Shown piece after piece: positions 34,891 through 44,251 of a stretch of 64,000 nt of DNA. Made by a program: the position numbers and the translations under genes. This DNA comes from Pukyongia salina. Lineage in GTDB: Bacteria > Bacteroidota > Bacteroidia > Flavobacteriales > Flavobacteriaceae. The stretch's first letter is position 1. Each line of letters starts with the position of its first letter. The stretch spans positions 930,001-994,000 of the forward strand of contig NZ_CP027062.1 of the NCBI RefSeq assembly GCF_002966125.1, read 5' to 3'. The notes beneath the pieces were generated by a model. It ran no database searches. It was given only the letters and a program-made list of their open reading frames with translations, and was not told the DNA's origin.

Positions 34891-35250
34891 TCAGAAATGA
34901 TAAAAAGCATTTTTAAAATGCTCTACACACTCCTGCTTATTGTTTTTTAATACAGAAATGATATCAAATCGTACTTCCAGATCGATCCTATTAACTACTA
35001 CGTATTCATTCGCAGCTCTTACCAAATGTTTAATTTTTCGGGGATTCACAAAGCTTTGCGGATCTCCAAAAACTATGCTGTTTCTGGTCTTCACCTCAAC
35101 TATCACCAGTTGATTTGAATTTTCGGCAATGATATCGATCTCGGCTTTTTCGTAGATAAAATTCCGACATAAAATCCTGTACCCGTTCTTCAACAAATAT
35201 TGAACTGCCAGATCCTCACCAAGTTTTCCCAGTTCGTTATGATAAGCCAT
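34891..35250 (-). CDS. YraN family (UPF0102) endonuclease-like protein
   Basis: A 119-residue protein with the conserved restriction-endonuclease-like motif of YraN: LGKLGEDLAVQYLLKNGYRI, then YEKAEIDIIAENSNQLVIVEV and KTRNS, where Glu/Asp (EIDII) and the ExK (VEVKTR) correspond to the nuclease core. Its biological role is not settled; the family is nearly universal and often genomically near rnhB and rsmI. It starts MAYHNELGK. Confidence 0.9.
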   Translation of the reverse strand: MAYHNELGKLGEDLAVQYLLKNGYRILCRNFIYEKAEIDIIAENSNQLVIVEVKTRNSIVFGDPQSFVNPRKIKHLVRAANEYVVVNRIDLEVRFDIISVLKNNKQECVEHFKNAFYHF

Positions 35251-35391
35251 TTTTCAATTTGCAAAAAATCATAATATTAGGTCCCTAGAATTGGGCACTA
35301 TTGGTCTGATTTCATGAAATATGGGTATGGTCATTACATCGACAAGAGAAGATGATCCCTCTCATTTGATAACGGCAAGCCTTACAAATTC

Positions 35392-36294
35392 TTAAGAAGT
35401 GAATTGCAGTGCAACATCGGGTCCTGTAACAGTTAACTGTACATTTCGGCCCATGATTAATGCCCGGTTATCATTTACATGGCCTGCAGGGAAATAATAA
35501 CAAACAGGGAAGTTGTACTTAGAAACAATTTCTTCCACAATTTCTTCGGCCGTTTTCCCGTATGGAATGGTATTGTCGTTCATATCGGTAAGTCCTCCAA
35601 TGATCAATCCGTTCAGGGAATTGAAATAACCATTTCTTTTTAAATTCTGAAGCATTCTGTCAACATGGTACAGATATTCGTCCAGATCTTCCAGGAATAA
35701 GATCTTACCGGCTGTATTTAATTGTGAGGCACTTCCGCATAAAGAATACAAAACAGACAGATTCCCTCCCACCAGGACTCCTTCGGCCGAGCCGTTGCGG
35801 GAGATCCCAGATATATCCGTATACCTAATTGTATATGGTTTACCAAACAGTAATTCCTTCAATGATGTTGCCGTCTCTACAGTCTTTTTATCGATATCCA
35901 AAGGCATTTGCGCATGCAGGGTTTCCACTCCTCTGCCATTAAGGTGAGCATGAAGTACGGTAATATCGCTGTATCCAATGATCCATTTTGGGTTGGCAGC
36001 AAACTTCTGAAAATCGAGTAGGTCGATAATACGTACTGTACCATATCCCCCTCTGGCACACCAGATCGCTTTTATCTGTTCATCATCCAGCATTTGCTGA
36101 AAGTCCCTGGCTCGTAACGCATCTTCACCCGCAAACTGGTCCTTTTCGGCACCTATACTCTCGCCAAGTTTTACTTTCAGGCCCCATCGTGCAAGCAGAT
36201 CCAGGGCCGGTTGTAATTCAGTCTTGTTTACTTTTCGGGCCGTGGAGACGATCCCAATAGTATCGCCAGCCTGCAAATAAGGTGGTGTTACCAT
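35392..36294 (-). CDS. S66 family LD-carboxypeptidase (LdcA-like)
   Basis: A 300-residue enzyme with the S66 fold: IWCARGGYGTVRIIDLLDF, then WIIGYSDITVLHAHLNGRG with the nucleophile Ser109, the catalytic Glu in LFLEDLDEYLYHVDRML and the His in YYFPAGHVNDNRALIMG. These enzymes cut L,D peptide bonds, trimming the terminal D-Ala of tetrapeptides during peptidoglycan recycling or cleaving microcin C7. No signal peptide is visible, consistent with the cytoplasmic recycling form. It is transcribed divergently from the DUF1800 gene. Confidence 0.92.
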   Translation of the reverse strand: MVTPPYLQAGDTIGIVSTARKVNKTELQPALDLLARWGLKVKLGESIGAEKDQFAGEDALRARDFQQMLDDEQIKAIWCARGGYGTVRIIDLLDFQKFAANPKWIIGYSDITVLHAHLNGRGVETLHAQMPLDIDKKTVETATSLKELLFGKPYTIRYTDISGISRNGSAEGVLVGGNLSVLYSLCGSASQLNTAGKILFLEDLDEYLYHVDRMLQNLKRNGYFNSLNGLIIGGLTDMNDNTIPYGKTAEEIVEEIVSKYNFPVCYYFPAGHVNDNRALIMGRNVQLTVTGPDVALQFTS

Positions 36295-36417
36295 ATATTC
36301 TTTTCTATTCTTAGTTTAAAAACTAAAGTTAGTCTTTTACGTTAAATTTAGGCCTGGCTTACCATAAATAACTATAATTCAATATATTTAGCTGTCTCGA
36401 ACTTAAAAAATACAGCT

Positions 36418-37887
36418 ATGGAAACAATTGCAGCCCCATCTTGCAATGCTTCAACTTTGGCGGCATACGTGCCTTCCGCTCAAAATCCCTGGAATGTAAG
36501 TAAGATTAAACATGTATATCGCAGGTTAGGGTTTAGTGCTTCCCAAGACACCGTAGACCTTGCCCTGCCAATGAGCCCGGGCCAATTTATCGACTCTCTT
36601 GTGGATGCAGCCTTCGCGCTACCCCCTACCGCTGCTCCACCATGGGGCTACTGGGCATTGGGAGATTTTACCGATTACGAAACGGAGAACGAACAATTTA
36701 TATTCGACTGGCGTATTCAGGCGGGAAACGACTTTATGACTGAAGATCTTCGTGGACGCCTTTCGGCTTTCTGGATGAACCATTTTGTCACCGAACTGGA
36801 AGTGTATTTTTATGCGCCTTATTTATTTCAGTATTACAACACCGTTCAAACGCACGCATTGGGGAATTTCAAAACCTTCGTGCACGATATAGGAATTAGC
36901 AATGCCATGTTACTTTACCTGAACGGATATGAAAACACCAATGTAAACCCGAATGAAAACTACGCCAGGGAATTATACGAACTCTTTACGCTGGGAGAAG
37001 GAAATGGTTACAGCCAGACAGACATTATAGAAACTTCCAGAGCCCTTACCGGTTATAATCACTGGACCGAATTTGGAGGCCAGATCTATTTCGATGTAAG
37101 TACTCACGATACCGGACTTAAAAGTATTTTCGGCCAGGATGGTAATTGGGGGTATTCGGACGTGATCGATATTTTATTCCAGGAACGCGGACTCGATGTG
37201 TGTAAATTTATATGCACAAAGCTTTATAAATACTTCGTGAGCCCTTCTGTGGATGCTCTAATCATACAGGACATAATTGAGCCCCTGGCTCAAACCATGA
37301 TGGCAAATAATTACGAACTGGTTCCTGTATTGAAACAACTATTTAAAAGCGAACATTTTTTCGATGAGCGCGCTATAGGCGTGGTGATCAAGAGTCCTTT
37401 CGACACGATTTTCGGCTTTGTTAATGAGACCGAGTTCTTCTATGATACTAGTATCATGGATGCCTTTCTGTATTATTCAGGACTTATGGGGCAGGAAATT
37501 TTCAATCCCCCAGATGTTGCCGGTTGGCAACGGGATGAGGAGTGGATTAATACCTCTACACTTACCGGACGTTGGGAGCTAATGGAGCTATATGTGACCT
37601 ATCTCTTCGGAAATGGATACGAACTTACGTTGACCGATCTGGCCAAAGCCCTCACCAATAATAGCAACGACCCCTATTATATCACCCAGGTACTGGTAGA
37701 TCATTTTGTTCCGAAGCAATTATATACCATTACCGACTACGACATAGCCACAGACATCTTTAAATGGGATGTCCCGCAGAACTATTATGACAACGGAACC
37801 TGGAATTTAGATTGGTCTACAGCACCCTATCAGGTTACCTTGCTGCTAAATCATATAGCACGAATGCCCGAATTCCAACTTAAATAA
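36418..37887 (+). CDS. DUF1800 domain protein
   Basis: A 489-residue helical protein. DUF1800 hallmarks: RRLGFSASQDTVDLALPMSP at about 35, RGRLSAFWMNHFVTELEVYF, NYARELYELFTLGEGNGYSQ with TDIIETSRALTGYN, and the C-terminal FNPPDVAGWQRDEEWINTST. It has no obvious N-terminal signal sequence. DUF1800 proteins are always paired with DUF1501 proteins, as is the case here (8 bases to the next gene), and the pair occurs in Bacteroidota and Planctomycetota; function is unknown. Confidence 0.92.
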   Translation: METIAAPSCNASTLAAYVPSAQNPWNVSKIKHVYRRLGFSASQDTVDLALPMSPGQFIDSLVDAAFALPPTAAPPWGYWALGDFTDYETENEQFIFDWRIQAGNDFMTEDLRGRLSAFWMNHFVTELEVYFYAPYLFQYYNTVQTHALGNFKTFVHDIGISNAMLLYLNGYENTNVNPNENYARELYELFTLGEGNGYSQTDIIETSRALTGYNHWTEFGGQIYFDVSTHDTGLKSIFGQDGNWGYSDVIDILFQERGLDVCKFICTKLYKYFVSPSVDALIIQDIIEPLAQTMMANNYELVPVLKQLFKSEHFFDERAIGVVIKSPFDTIFGFVNETEFFYDTSIMDAFLYYSGLMGQEIFNPPDVAGWQRDEEWINTSTLTGRWELMELYVTYLFGNGYELTLTDLAKALTNNSNDPYYITQVLVDHFVPKQLYTITDYDIATDIFKWDVPQNYYDNGTWNLDWSTAPYQVTLLLNHIARMPEFQLK

Positions 37888-37894
37888 CCTGCTC

Positions 37895-39514
37895 ATGTGT
37901 ACGAATCATAATTTTAAGAAAAAAGAAGCTACCAAGGACCAAAAGCTTATTCACGATCAGGAACATGCCGAATGGAGCAGAAGATCATTTATCCAGGCGC
38001 TGGGGCTTGCCGGTGGAGGTAGTATCATGTTGGGGAATGCTGCAGTAACAGCCTCCAAACCTTCTCCGCTTTCAGTGGCACTCGCCGAAAGCGAAACAGA
38101 TCGTATCATGGTAATTATAAGGCTCAAAGGAGGAAATGACGGCTTGAACACCATAGTACCCATTTACGATTATGCCACCTATGCCAATTTGCGACCAACG
38201 ATCCGGCATCAACAAAGCGAACTTACAAACCTGAATGCAGACTTTGCCATTCCCAATTATATGAGTAGCCTCGAAGCCATGTGGGGAGAAGGGCAAATGA
38301 AAGTGGTACACGGTGTTGGATATCCGCAGCAGAATCTATCTCATTTTCGTTCATCGGATATCTGGGCTTCGGCAGCAGATACGGTCATCGAACCTACCGG
38401 ATGGTGGGGCCGCTATTATGAACATCTGTATCCGGACTACCTCATAAATCCCCCGGAAGTTCCACCTGCAATACAGATTGGAAGCATAGGCAACCTGGTA
38501 TTTGAAGGCCAGGAAACTAATTATGCGTTTTCTGTTGCCAATCCGCAACAATTGGAGAGCGTCGCCCAAAACGGGCAAATTCACGACCTCTTGGATATCC
38601 CAGAATGTGTATATGGTGATAAATTATTCTTTATGCGCTCCACCACAAATACAACCTTTACCTACGCAGGTGTGATCAACGACGCATACATGAACTCGAC
38701 GAATCAAGCCACTTATAGCGACGAAGATCTGGCCAGCCAAATGTCTATTGTGGCAAGGATGATCAAAGGAGGGTTGGGGACCAAAGTATATATGGTCACC
38801 CTGGGAAGTTTCGATACACATGCCAACCAGCCCGATGAGCACAGGGCGTTACTGGAAGACCTGTCTGATACTTTACAAAGTTTCTATACAGATCTGGAAG
38901 CAGCCGAAATGCAGAATGATGTGCTCTGTATGACCATTTCCGAATTTGGCCGAAGACCTTATGAGAATGGTTCTAATGGTACAGACCACGGCGCTGCTTC
39001 GCCTGTTCTTTTATTCGGGCCGGGGCTTAATGGAAATGGATTTGTGGGAACCCATCCCGACCTGTTAACCTGGGACAGCCATGATAATCTCATCCCTACG
39101 GCCGATTTCCGTTCTGTCTATTCCAGCGTACTTACCAATTGGTTTTGTTTGGATCCAACAGTGATCGATCTTATTCTGCTTAATGAGAATTACCCCGAAC
39201 TGGACCTGGGAATTAATTGTGATTCGTTGTCGAATACCGATTTTGGCAATGTAACCACTTTCGTTCATGCGCCGGTGTATAAAAATAACAGGGTATACAT
39301 TGAAATGAACATGACCAACACCAGCCATATCGATCTAAAGCTCTACGATATAATGGGAAAAGAACTGGGAACCCTTAAAAATGAAGTGCTGTTCCCCGGT
39401 GTACATTCGGTAGATGTTAAAGCTGCATTAGGCTCCAGGCTAAGTTTTGGACAGTATATATACCGAATTTCTATGGGAGGCCAGTTTTACAGTAAATCAC
39501 TCCTTATCAAATAG
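37895..39514 (+). CDS. DUF1501 sulfatase-like protein with Tat signal and T9SS-like C-terminus
   Basis: A 539-residue exported protein. A twin-Arg motif WSRRSFIQALGLAGGG at about residues 27-43 points to Tat export. DUF1501, a sulfatase/phosphatase-fold family, fills about 70-450 (RLKGGNDGLNTIVPI, SHFRSSDIWASAADT, SEFGRRPYENGSNGTDHGAA). The final 75 residues (DLKLYDIMGKELGTLKNEVL; QYIYRISMGGQFYSKSLLIK) match the T9SS type A sorting domain (ending KSLLIK), so the protein should reach the cell surface after folding in the cytoplasm. Active-site chemistry is not known. Paired with DUF1800. Confidence 0.9.
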   Translation: MCTNHNFKKKEATKDQKLIHDQEHAEWSRRSFIQALGLAGGGSIMLGNAAVTASKPSPLSVALAESETDRIMVIIRLKGGNDGLNTIVPIYDYATYANLRPTIRHQQSELTNLNADFAIPNYMSSLEAMWGEGQMKVVHGVGYPQQNLSHFRSSDIWASAADTVIEPTGWWGRYYEHLYPDYLINPPEVPPAIQIGSIGNLVFEGQETNYAFSVANPQQLESVAQNGQIHDLLDIPECVYGDKLFFMRSTTNTTFTYAGVINDAYMNSTNQATYSDEDLASQMSIVARMIKGGLGTKVYMVTLGSFDTHANQPDEHRALLEDLSDTLQSFYTDLEAAEMQNDVLCMTISEFGRRPYENGSNGTDHGAASPVLLFGPGLNGNGFVGTHPDLLTWDSHDNLIPTADFRSVYSSVLTNWFCLDPTVIDLILLNENYPELDLGINCDSLSNTDFGNVTTFVHAPVYKNNRVYIEMNMTNTSHIDLKLYDIMGKELGTLKNEVLFPGVHSVDVKAALGSRLSFGQYIYRISMGGQFYSKSLLIK

Positions 39515-39536
39515 TCGCATTTTCTTTTTTTATATG

Positions 39537-39570
39537 AAAAGTCTTCTGTTCGCCGGAAGACTTTTCTCTT
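39537..39570 (+). terminator. Intrinsic terminator after the DUF1501 gene
   Basis: AAAAGTCTTC (39537-39546) pairs perfectly with GAAGACTTTT (39556-39565), a 10-bp stem with a 9-base loop, followed by TCTCTTG. It lies 22 bases after the stop. Confidence 0.82.
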
Positions 39571-39579
39571 GTTACCCTA

Positions 39580-39609
39580 TTTGAACCGAAGATAAAATCG
39601 CTATTTTTG
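39580..39609 (+). promoter_or_regulatory. Promoter of metG
   Basis: TTTG at 39580-39583 and TATTTTTG at 39602-39609 are separated by 18 bases, matching the Bacteroidota -33/-7 pattern TTTG-N17-20-TAnnTTTG. The start of transcription would be near 39615, leaving about 30 bases of leader before the ATG at 39646. Confidence 0.75.
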
Positions 39610-39645
39610 TGCCTGTTCACAATCAAGTCTGAATTTCTATAGTAA

Positions 39646-41709
39646 ATGAACGATCCCAAGAGAATTACCATAACAGCCGCTTTACCTTATACCAATGGCC
39701 CTGTACATATTGGCCATTTGGCCGGAGTCTACGTACCAGCCGATATATATGCACGATATCAGCGTCTAATAGGAATGGACGTTGCTTTTGTTTGCGGTAG
39801 TGATGAGCACGGCGTTCCCATTACGATCAAAGCGAAAAAGGAAGGGATCAGCCCACAGGAGGTTGTGGACAAATATCATGAGATCATAAAAAAATCTTTC
39901 GAGGAATTTGGGATCACTTTCGATAATTACTCTCGAACCTCGGCGAAGATACATCACGATACGGCTTCAGGATTTTTCAAAAAACTTTACGATGACGGAA
40001 AGTTTGTGGAGGAAGTGACCGAACAATTGTACGACGAAGAAGCAAATCAATTCCTGGCCGATCGCTTTGTAGTAGGTACCTGCCCCAAGTGTGGTTACGA
40101 GGAGAGTTACGGAGATCAATGCGAGAATTGCGGAACTTCACATAATGCCACAGATCTTATTAACCCCAAAAGTGCTATCTCGGGCGCAAAACCGGTGAAA
40201 AAGGAAACAAAACACTGGTTTCTGCCACTGGATCAATACGAGGATTGGCTGAGAGAATGGATTTTAGTGGGCCATAAAAAAGATTGGAAAACCAACGTGT
40301 ACGGGCAATGTAAATCCTGGATCGATGATGGATTACGCCCAAGGGCGGTTACTCGCGATCTGGATTGGGGAATTCCTGTTCCTGTAGATGGTGCCGAGGG
40401 AAAAGTACTCTATGTTTGGTTCGATGCACCCATAGGATATATCTCTTCCACGCGTGAATGGGCAGAAAGAGAAGGAAAGGATTGGGAACCATATTGGAAA
40501 AGTGAAGACACCAAGCTGTTACATTTTATAGGTAAGGACAATATTGTTTTTCATTGCATCATCTTTCCAGCCATGCTTAAAGCTGAAGGAAGTTATATAG
40601 TGCCGGAGAATGTCCCTGCCAACGAATTTTTAAACCTGGAAGGAAATAAAATATCCACGAGTAAGAACTGGGCAGTATGGCTGCATGAATACCTCCTGGA
40701 ATTTCCCGGTCAGCAAGATGTGCTTAGGTATGTCCTTACGGCCAATGCTCCCGAAACAAAGGACAACGATTTTACATGGGCCGATTTCCAGGCCAGGAAT
40801 AACAATGAATTGGTGGCTATCTTCGGAAATTTCATCAATCGCGTGGTGGTGCTAACGCATAAATATTACGATGGAGAAACCCCACAGCCATCCGAATTCT
40901 CTAACGTAGACAAGGAGACCTTTGATGAACTCCGGGCTGCTCCGGAAGTTGTCGCAAGTTCTATAGAACGGTATAGATTTAGAGAGGCGCAGGCAAAACT
41001 TATGGATGTTGCCCGACTTGGAAACAAGTACCTGGCCGACGAGGAGCCGTGGAAAACAATCAAAACAGATGAGGCAAGAACCAAAACGGTGATGTATGTC
41101 GCACTGCAGATCGCAGCAGCGCTCGCGGTTCTAAGCGAGCCTTTTCTGCCTCACACTTCAGCCAAACTAAATCGTATCCTGGGAAATAGCATGAGGGATC
41201 TTGTTACTAGCTGGAAGGACATTTCAGAAGAAAAAGAACTCATTGCGCCTGGGCATCAAATTGGGAAAGGTGAATTACTTTTCAGTAAGATAGAGGACGA
41301 AAAAATTCAAGAACAACTTGCAAAACTTGAAGCCAGTAAAAAAGAAAATAAAGCTATGAATGCAAGCGTGGAACCACAGAAAGATGTTATTACTTTCGAT
41401 GACTTTACAAAACTGGATATGCGGGTGGGTACTATTGTTTCTGCTGAAAAGATGCCCAAAACCAAGAAACTTTTGGTTTTAAAAGTAGATACGGGCATAG
41501 ACTCGCGTACCATTGTGTCTGGTATAGCCGAAAGCTTTACCGCCGAGGAAGTGGTGGGGAAACGTGTTACTGTATTGGTTAACCTGGCTCCACGTGCTTT
41601 ACGGGGAGTGGAAAGTGAAGGCATGATCTTAATGACCGAAACTCCCGATGGAAAATTGGTATTTGTAAATCCCGACGACGATGTCCCAAATGGAGTAAAA
41701 ATTAGTTAG
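39646..41709 (+). CDS. metG: Methionyl-tRNA synthetase
   Basis: A 687-residue enzyme that charges tRNA-Met. Class I motifs: [20 protein letters not shown] (HIGH at 21-24) and [20 protein letters not shown] (KISTS for KMSKS). A zinc knuckle is visible as [18 protein letters not shown] (four Cys). The C-terminal 110 residues form a Trbp111/EMAP-II-like tRNA-binding domain ([40 protein letters not shown]), which supports dimerisation and tRNA affinity. Start and length agree with other Bacteroidota MetG. Confidence 0.97.
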   Translation: MNDPKRITITAALPYTNGPVHIGHLAGVYVPADIYARYQRLIGMDVAFVCGSDEHGVPITIKAKKEGISPQEVVDKYHEIIKKSFEEFGITFDNYSRTSAKIHHDTASGFFKKLYDDGKFVEEVTEQLYDEEANQFLADRFVVGTCPKCGYEESYGDQCENCGTSHNATDLINPKSAISGAKPVKKETKHWFLPLDQYEDWLREWILVGHKKDWKTNVYGQCKSWIDDGLRPRAVTRDLDWGIPVPVDGAEGKVLYVWFDAPIGYISSTREWAEREGKDWEPYWKSEDTKLLHFIGKDNIVFHCIIFPAMLKAEGSYIVPENVPANEFLNLEGNKISTSKNWAVWLHEYLLEFPGQQDVLRYVLTANAPETKDNDFTWADFQARNNNELVAIFGNFINRVVVLTHKYYDGETPQPSEFSNVDKETFDELRAAPEVVASSIERYRFREAQAKLMDVARLGNKYLADEEPWKTIKTDEARTKTVMYVALQIAAALAVLSEPFLPHTSAKLNRILGNSMRDLVTSWKDISEEKELIAPGHQIGKGELLFSKIEDEKIQEQLAKLEASKKENKAMNASVEPQKDVITFDDFTKLDMRVGTIVSAEKMPKTKKLLVLKVDTGIDSRTIVSGIAESFTAEEVVGKRVTVLVNLAPRALRGVESEGMILMTETPDGKLVFVNPDDDVPNGVKIS

Positions 41710-41809
41710 TACGCAATTAGCGTTAGGATAAATTCTTCCAAAATTGACTTTCGTCATAACTGCTTTATTGGATTAAACGGTAATTTGCATTCAATATAAT
41801 TTTGATCCC

Positions 41810-43078
41810 ATGAGAATTGTTACTGCAGAAGAAGCCGTTTCCATTGTAAAAAGTGGAGATACCGTATTTTTTCAGGGCGCCGCCATGACCCCTAATCTCC
41901 TAATAGATAAGCTTTGCGATAGATACGAGGAACTTAGTGATGTAAAGATCGTGCAGATCCATACAGAAGGGAAAGCTAAGTATATGGAAGAACCTTACGA
42001 CGCTTCCTTTAATATTTTCAGTTGCTTTGTTGGTGGCAACGTGCGCAAAGGTATTAATAATAACAAGGGAGACTATATCCCAATTTTCCTGAGCGAGATA
42101 CACCTTTTATTTCGACGAAACATCATTTCACTGGATGTAGCTTTTATACAAGTTTCTCCACCGGATAAGCACGGTTATTGTTCCCTAGGTGTCTCTGTAG
42201 ATATCGCTTTGCCCGCACTCGAAAAGGCAAAAAAAGTTGTGGCACTGGTAAATCCCCGTGTACCCAGAACTCACGGTGATGGCATCATACACATTAACTC
42301 AATTGATTTTGGAGTACACATTGATACCCCACTTCATTATGCATCCTTAACCGAACCCTCTGAAGTTGAGGAGAAGATCGGGCAACACGTAGCCGGGCTT
42401 GTAGAGGACGGAGCTACCTTACAAATGGGGATTGGGAATATCCCGAATGCTGTACTTAAAAACCTCACAAATCATAAAGGCCTGGGAATCGACACCGAAA
42501 TGTTTAGTGACGGAGTACTTCCTTTAATAGAACTAGGGGTGATCACCGGGGAGCATAAGAAAATAAAACAGGGAAAGATCGTAACGTGTTTTGCGGTAGG
42601 TACACAACGTCTGTATGACTATGTGGACGACAATCCCAGTGTTCATTTTAAAGAGGCCGCTTATACTAACGATACCCATAGAATTAGATCACAGCCAAAA
42701 GTAACTGCCATAAACAGTGCGATTGAGATTGATTTCACCGGACAGGTTTGTGCAGATACAATTGGTCCGTATCAGTTTTCGGGAGTTGGCGGACAAATGG
42801 ATTTCATCCGTGGTGCGAGTTTGAGTGAAGGAGGTAAACCCATTATTGCCATGCCCTCCACCACTGCCAAAGGAATCTCAAAGATAGTTCCTTACTTGAA
42901 ACAAGGTGCAGGGGTGACCACTACGCGCGCGCATGTGCATTATGTAGCAACCGAATACGGCCTGGTAAATTTGTTTGGAAAGAGTTTGAAAGAAAGAGCC
43001 AATGCATTGATCTCTATTGCACATCCCGATCATCAGGAACAACTGGATAGGGAAATGTTTGAAAGATTTAAACTGTAA
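41810..43078 (+). CDS. Acetyl-CoA hydrolase/CoA-transferase family protein
   Basis: A 422-residue enzyme of the acetyl-CoA hydrolase/4-hydroxybutyrate CoA-transferase family. The substrate-binding/active-site portion is MGIGNIPNAVLKNLTNHKGL followed by IDTEMFSDGVLPLIELGVI with the catalytic Glu (residue about 226), and the C-terminal GGQMDFIRGASLSEGGKPII plus TTRAHVHYVATEYGLVNLFG are the family signatures. It transfers CoA between acyl-CoA and a carboxylate (acetate, butyrate, succinate, 4-hydroxybutyrate); the pair used cannot be inferred. Stand-alone gene with its own promoter-like element (TAATTTTG at 41797). Confidence 0.92.
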   Translation: MRIVTAEEAVSIVKSGDTVFFQGAAMTPNLLIDKLCDRYEELSDVKIVQIHTEGKAKYMEEPYDASFNIFSCFVGGNVRKGINNNKGDYIPIFLSEIHLLFRRNIISLDVAFIQVSPPDKHGYCSLGVSVDIALPALEKAKKVVALVNPRVPRTHGDGIIHINSIDFGVHIDTPLHYASLTEPSEVEEKIGQHVAGLVEDGATLQMGIGNIPNAVLKNLTNHKGLGIDTEMFSDGVLPLIELGVITGEHKKIKQGKIVTCFAVGTQRLYDYVDDNPSVHFKEAAYTNDTHRIRSQPKVTAINSAIEIDFTGQVCADTIGPYQFSGVGGQMDFIRGASLSEGGKPIIAMPSTTAKGISKIVPYLKQGAGVTTTRAHVHYVATEYGLVNLFGKSLKERANALISIAHPDHQEQLDREMFERFKL

Positions 43079-43083
43079 TAAAA

Positions 43084-43106
43084 ATCCCCCGGTGATATCG
43101 GGGGAT
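43084..43106. terminator. Bidirectional terminator between CoA-transferase and TPR genes
   Basis: ATCCCCCG (43084-43091) pairs with CGGGGGAT (43099-43106), a GC-rich stem between the convergent genes, with TTTTTATTA downstream on the minus strand. The stem starts immediately after the minus-strand stop at 43108. Confidence 0.78.
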
Positions 43107-43107
43107 C

Positions 43108-43692
43108 CTACAAAAGGTTGTTGAGTCGATCAGACAACCATTTAGGTATTGAGCTTTCGCGTACGGGTTCTTTTGGGGTTTCTTCGATCTTGCGTGTTCT
43201 GTTGTTTACAACTTCACGTTTTTTCTTAACCCTTTTAATCACCTCATCCACATAATATATAAACTCACCGTTCATAGCAAATTGTTTTGCATCTGTAAGT
43301 GAATCCAAAGATTCATTATATATGGCTTTCGCTTCGAAAAGCTGTGCCTGCGCAAGTTCAATTCCTGCTCTGTCGATACCTTTTACGGTCCTGGCAAACT
43401 CTATCAACTTCTGAGCTTCATCGAAATCTTCGTAATTGATGAGCAAGCGGATAAAATCCGGATAGACATTTGGAATATCCAGACGGTTTGCTAGAGCACG
43501 CTCATAGTAAGATCTCGCCACTTCATATTCACCAAGTTGCTCGTCCTGGATCTTTGCCATGAGACATAAGGCCCGAACGTTCTCAGGATCGTATGTTAAA
43601 GCATAGTTTAAACTTTCGAGAGCTTGCGCCAATTCGTAAGGATATGCTTCCAATGCTTTAAAAAGGTATAAATTAGATGTATTAGCCTCCAT
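43108..43692 (-). CDS. Tetratricopeptide-repeat protein
   Basis: A 194-residue soluble protein with three or four TPR-like helix pairs: YPYELAQALESLNYALTYDP, CLMAKIQDEQLGEYEVARSY and PDFIRLLINYEDFDEAQKLI. The C-terminus is basic (EVIKRVKKKREVVNNRTRKI) and ends with SSIPKWLSDRLNNLL. No signal sequence. The gene is the last before the 970-bp control region in front of the injection-system operon. It is not known whether it belongs to that system. Confidence 0.82.
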   Translation of the reverse strand: MEANTSNLYLFKALEAYPYELAQALESLNYALTYDPENVRALCLMAKIQDEQLGEYEVARSYYERALANRLDIPNVYPDFIRLLINYEDFDEAQKLIEFARTVKGIDRAGIELAQAQLFEAKAIYNESLDSLTDAKQFAMNGEFIYYVDEVIKRVKKKREVVNNRTRKIEETPKEPVRESSIPKWLSDRLNNLL

Positions 43693-43758
43693 TCTGTTTT
43701 AATTAAATGATTTGAATTTGTCTTTCCTTCTGTTGCAGAATGTGCCATAATTACAAGG

Positions 43759-43794
43759 CAAAAAAAATCCGAAACAGTAAGGTGTGCTTCGGAT
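43759..43794 (-). terminator. Minus-strand intrinsic terminator of microgene B
   Basis: Read on the minus strand, ATCCGAA (43794-43788) pairs with TTCGGAT (43773-43767) around a 14-base loop and is followed by eight T (43767-43760). It follows the stop of the 38-codon frame (43818) by 24 bases. Confidence 0.72.
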
Positions 43795-43817
43795 CTTACA
43801 TAGCAATATTGATATTA

Positions 43818-43934
43818 CTAATATTTGTTCCGAAGCCGGGTCGTTACTTGCTTTTCATTTACATGAAAATCGGTCGTGTACATAAATAAACACATAGCTT
43901 CTATAATTTTAATTTTTAATTCAAAAGAAACCAT
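43818..43934 (-). CDS. Predicted microgene B, 38-residue protein
   Basis: A frame of 38 codons from ATG 43934 to TAG 43818-43820. The peptide has a hydrophobic helix-like first half (MVSFELKIKIIEAMCLFMYT) and a charged second half (TDFHVNEKQVTTRLRNKY). It sits in an otherwise AT-rich intergenic region, has a promoter TTTG-N18-CATCTTTG at 44006-43977 (one mismatch to consensus), a leader of about 35 bases, and an intrinsic terminator 24 bases after the stop. No family is recognised. A non-coding RNA with the same ends is the alternative. Confidence 0.5.
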   Translation of the reverse strand: MVSFELKIKIIEAMCLFMYTTDFHVNEKQVTTRLRNKY

Positions 43935-43976
43935 CCTGGATGTAACTTCTGTTTTTAGTTGTGATAATTTCGGATG

Positions 43977-44006
43977 CAAAGATGAGAACAAATTTTAAAT
44001 TTCAAA
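43977..44006 (-). promoter_or_regulatory. Minus-strand promoter of microgene B
   Basis: Read on the minus strand: TTTG at 44006-44003, 18 bases, then CATCTTTG at 43984-43977 (consensus TAnnTTTG with a single mismatch). Predicted start near 43971, leaving about 35 bases before ATG 43934. Confidence 0.6.
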
Positions 44007-44179
44007 ACAATTTAATCATTTTATTTATTTGATTTTCAGGTACTTAAAGAGTTTTTATGCAATAAAGATCCTGTCCGCGAATTGCAGATTATCGGACAAT
44101 CTCACAACGATTTGTGCATTAGCCGGTTAACTTCCAAAAGTGAATTCTTTTATGTTTTTGATTATTCATTCATATTCAG

Positions 44180-44218
44180 AAAAAAAATTAAAAAAAAACG
44201 TCCGAAAATATCGGACGT
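44180..44218 (-). terminator. Minus-strand intrinsic terminator of microgene A
   Basis: On the minus strand ACGTCCGA pairs with TCGGACGT (44218-44211 with 44205-44198) around a 5-base loop, followed by eight T and a further T-rich run (44197-44180). The A-run on the plus strand side rules out ordinary plus-strand termination. It follows the stop of microgene A by about 33 bases. Confidence 0.82.
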
Positions 44219-44251
44219 CCTTAAAATATATGATTCAGTACAATATTTGTC

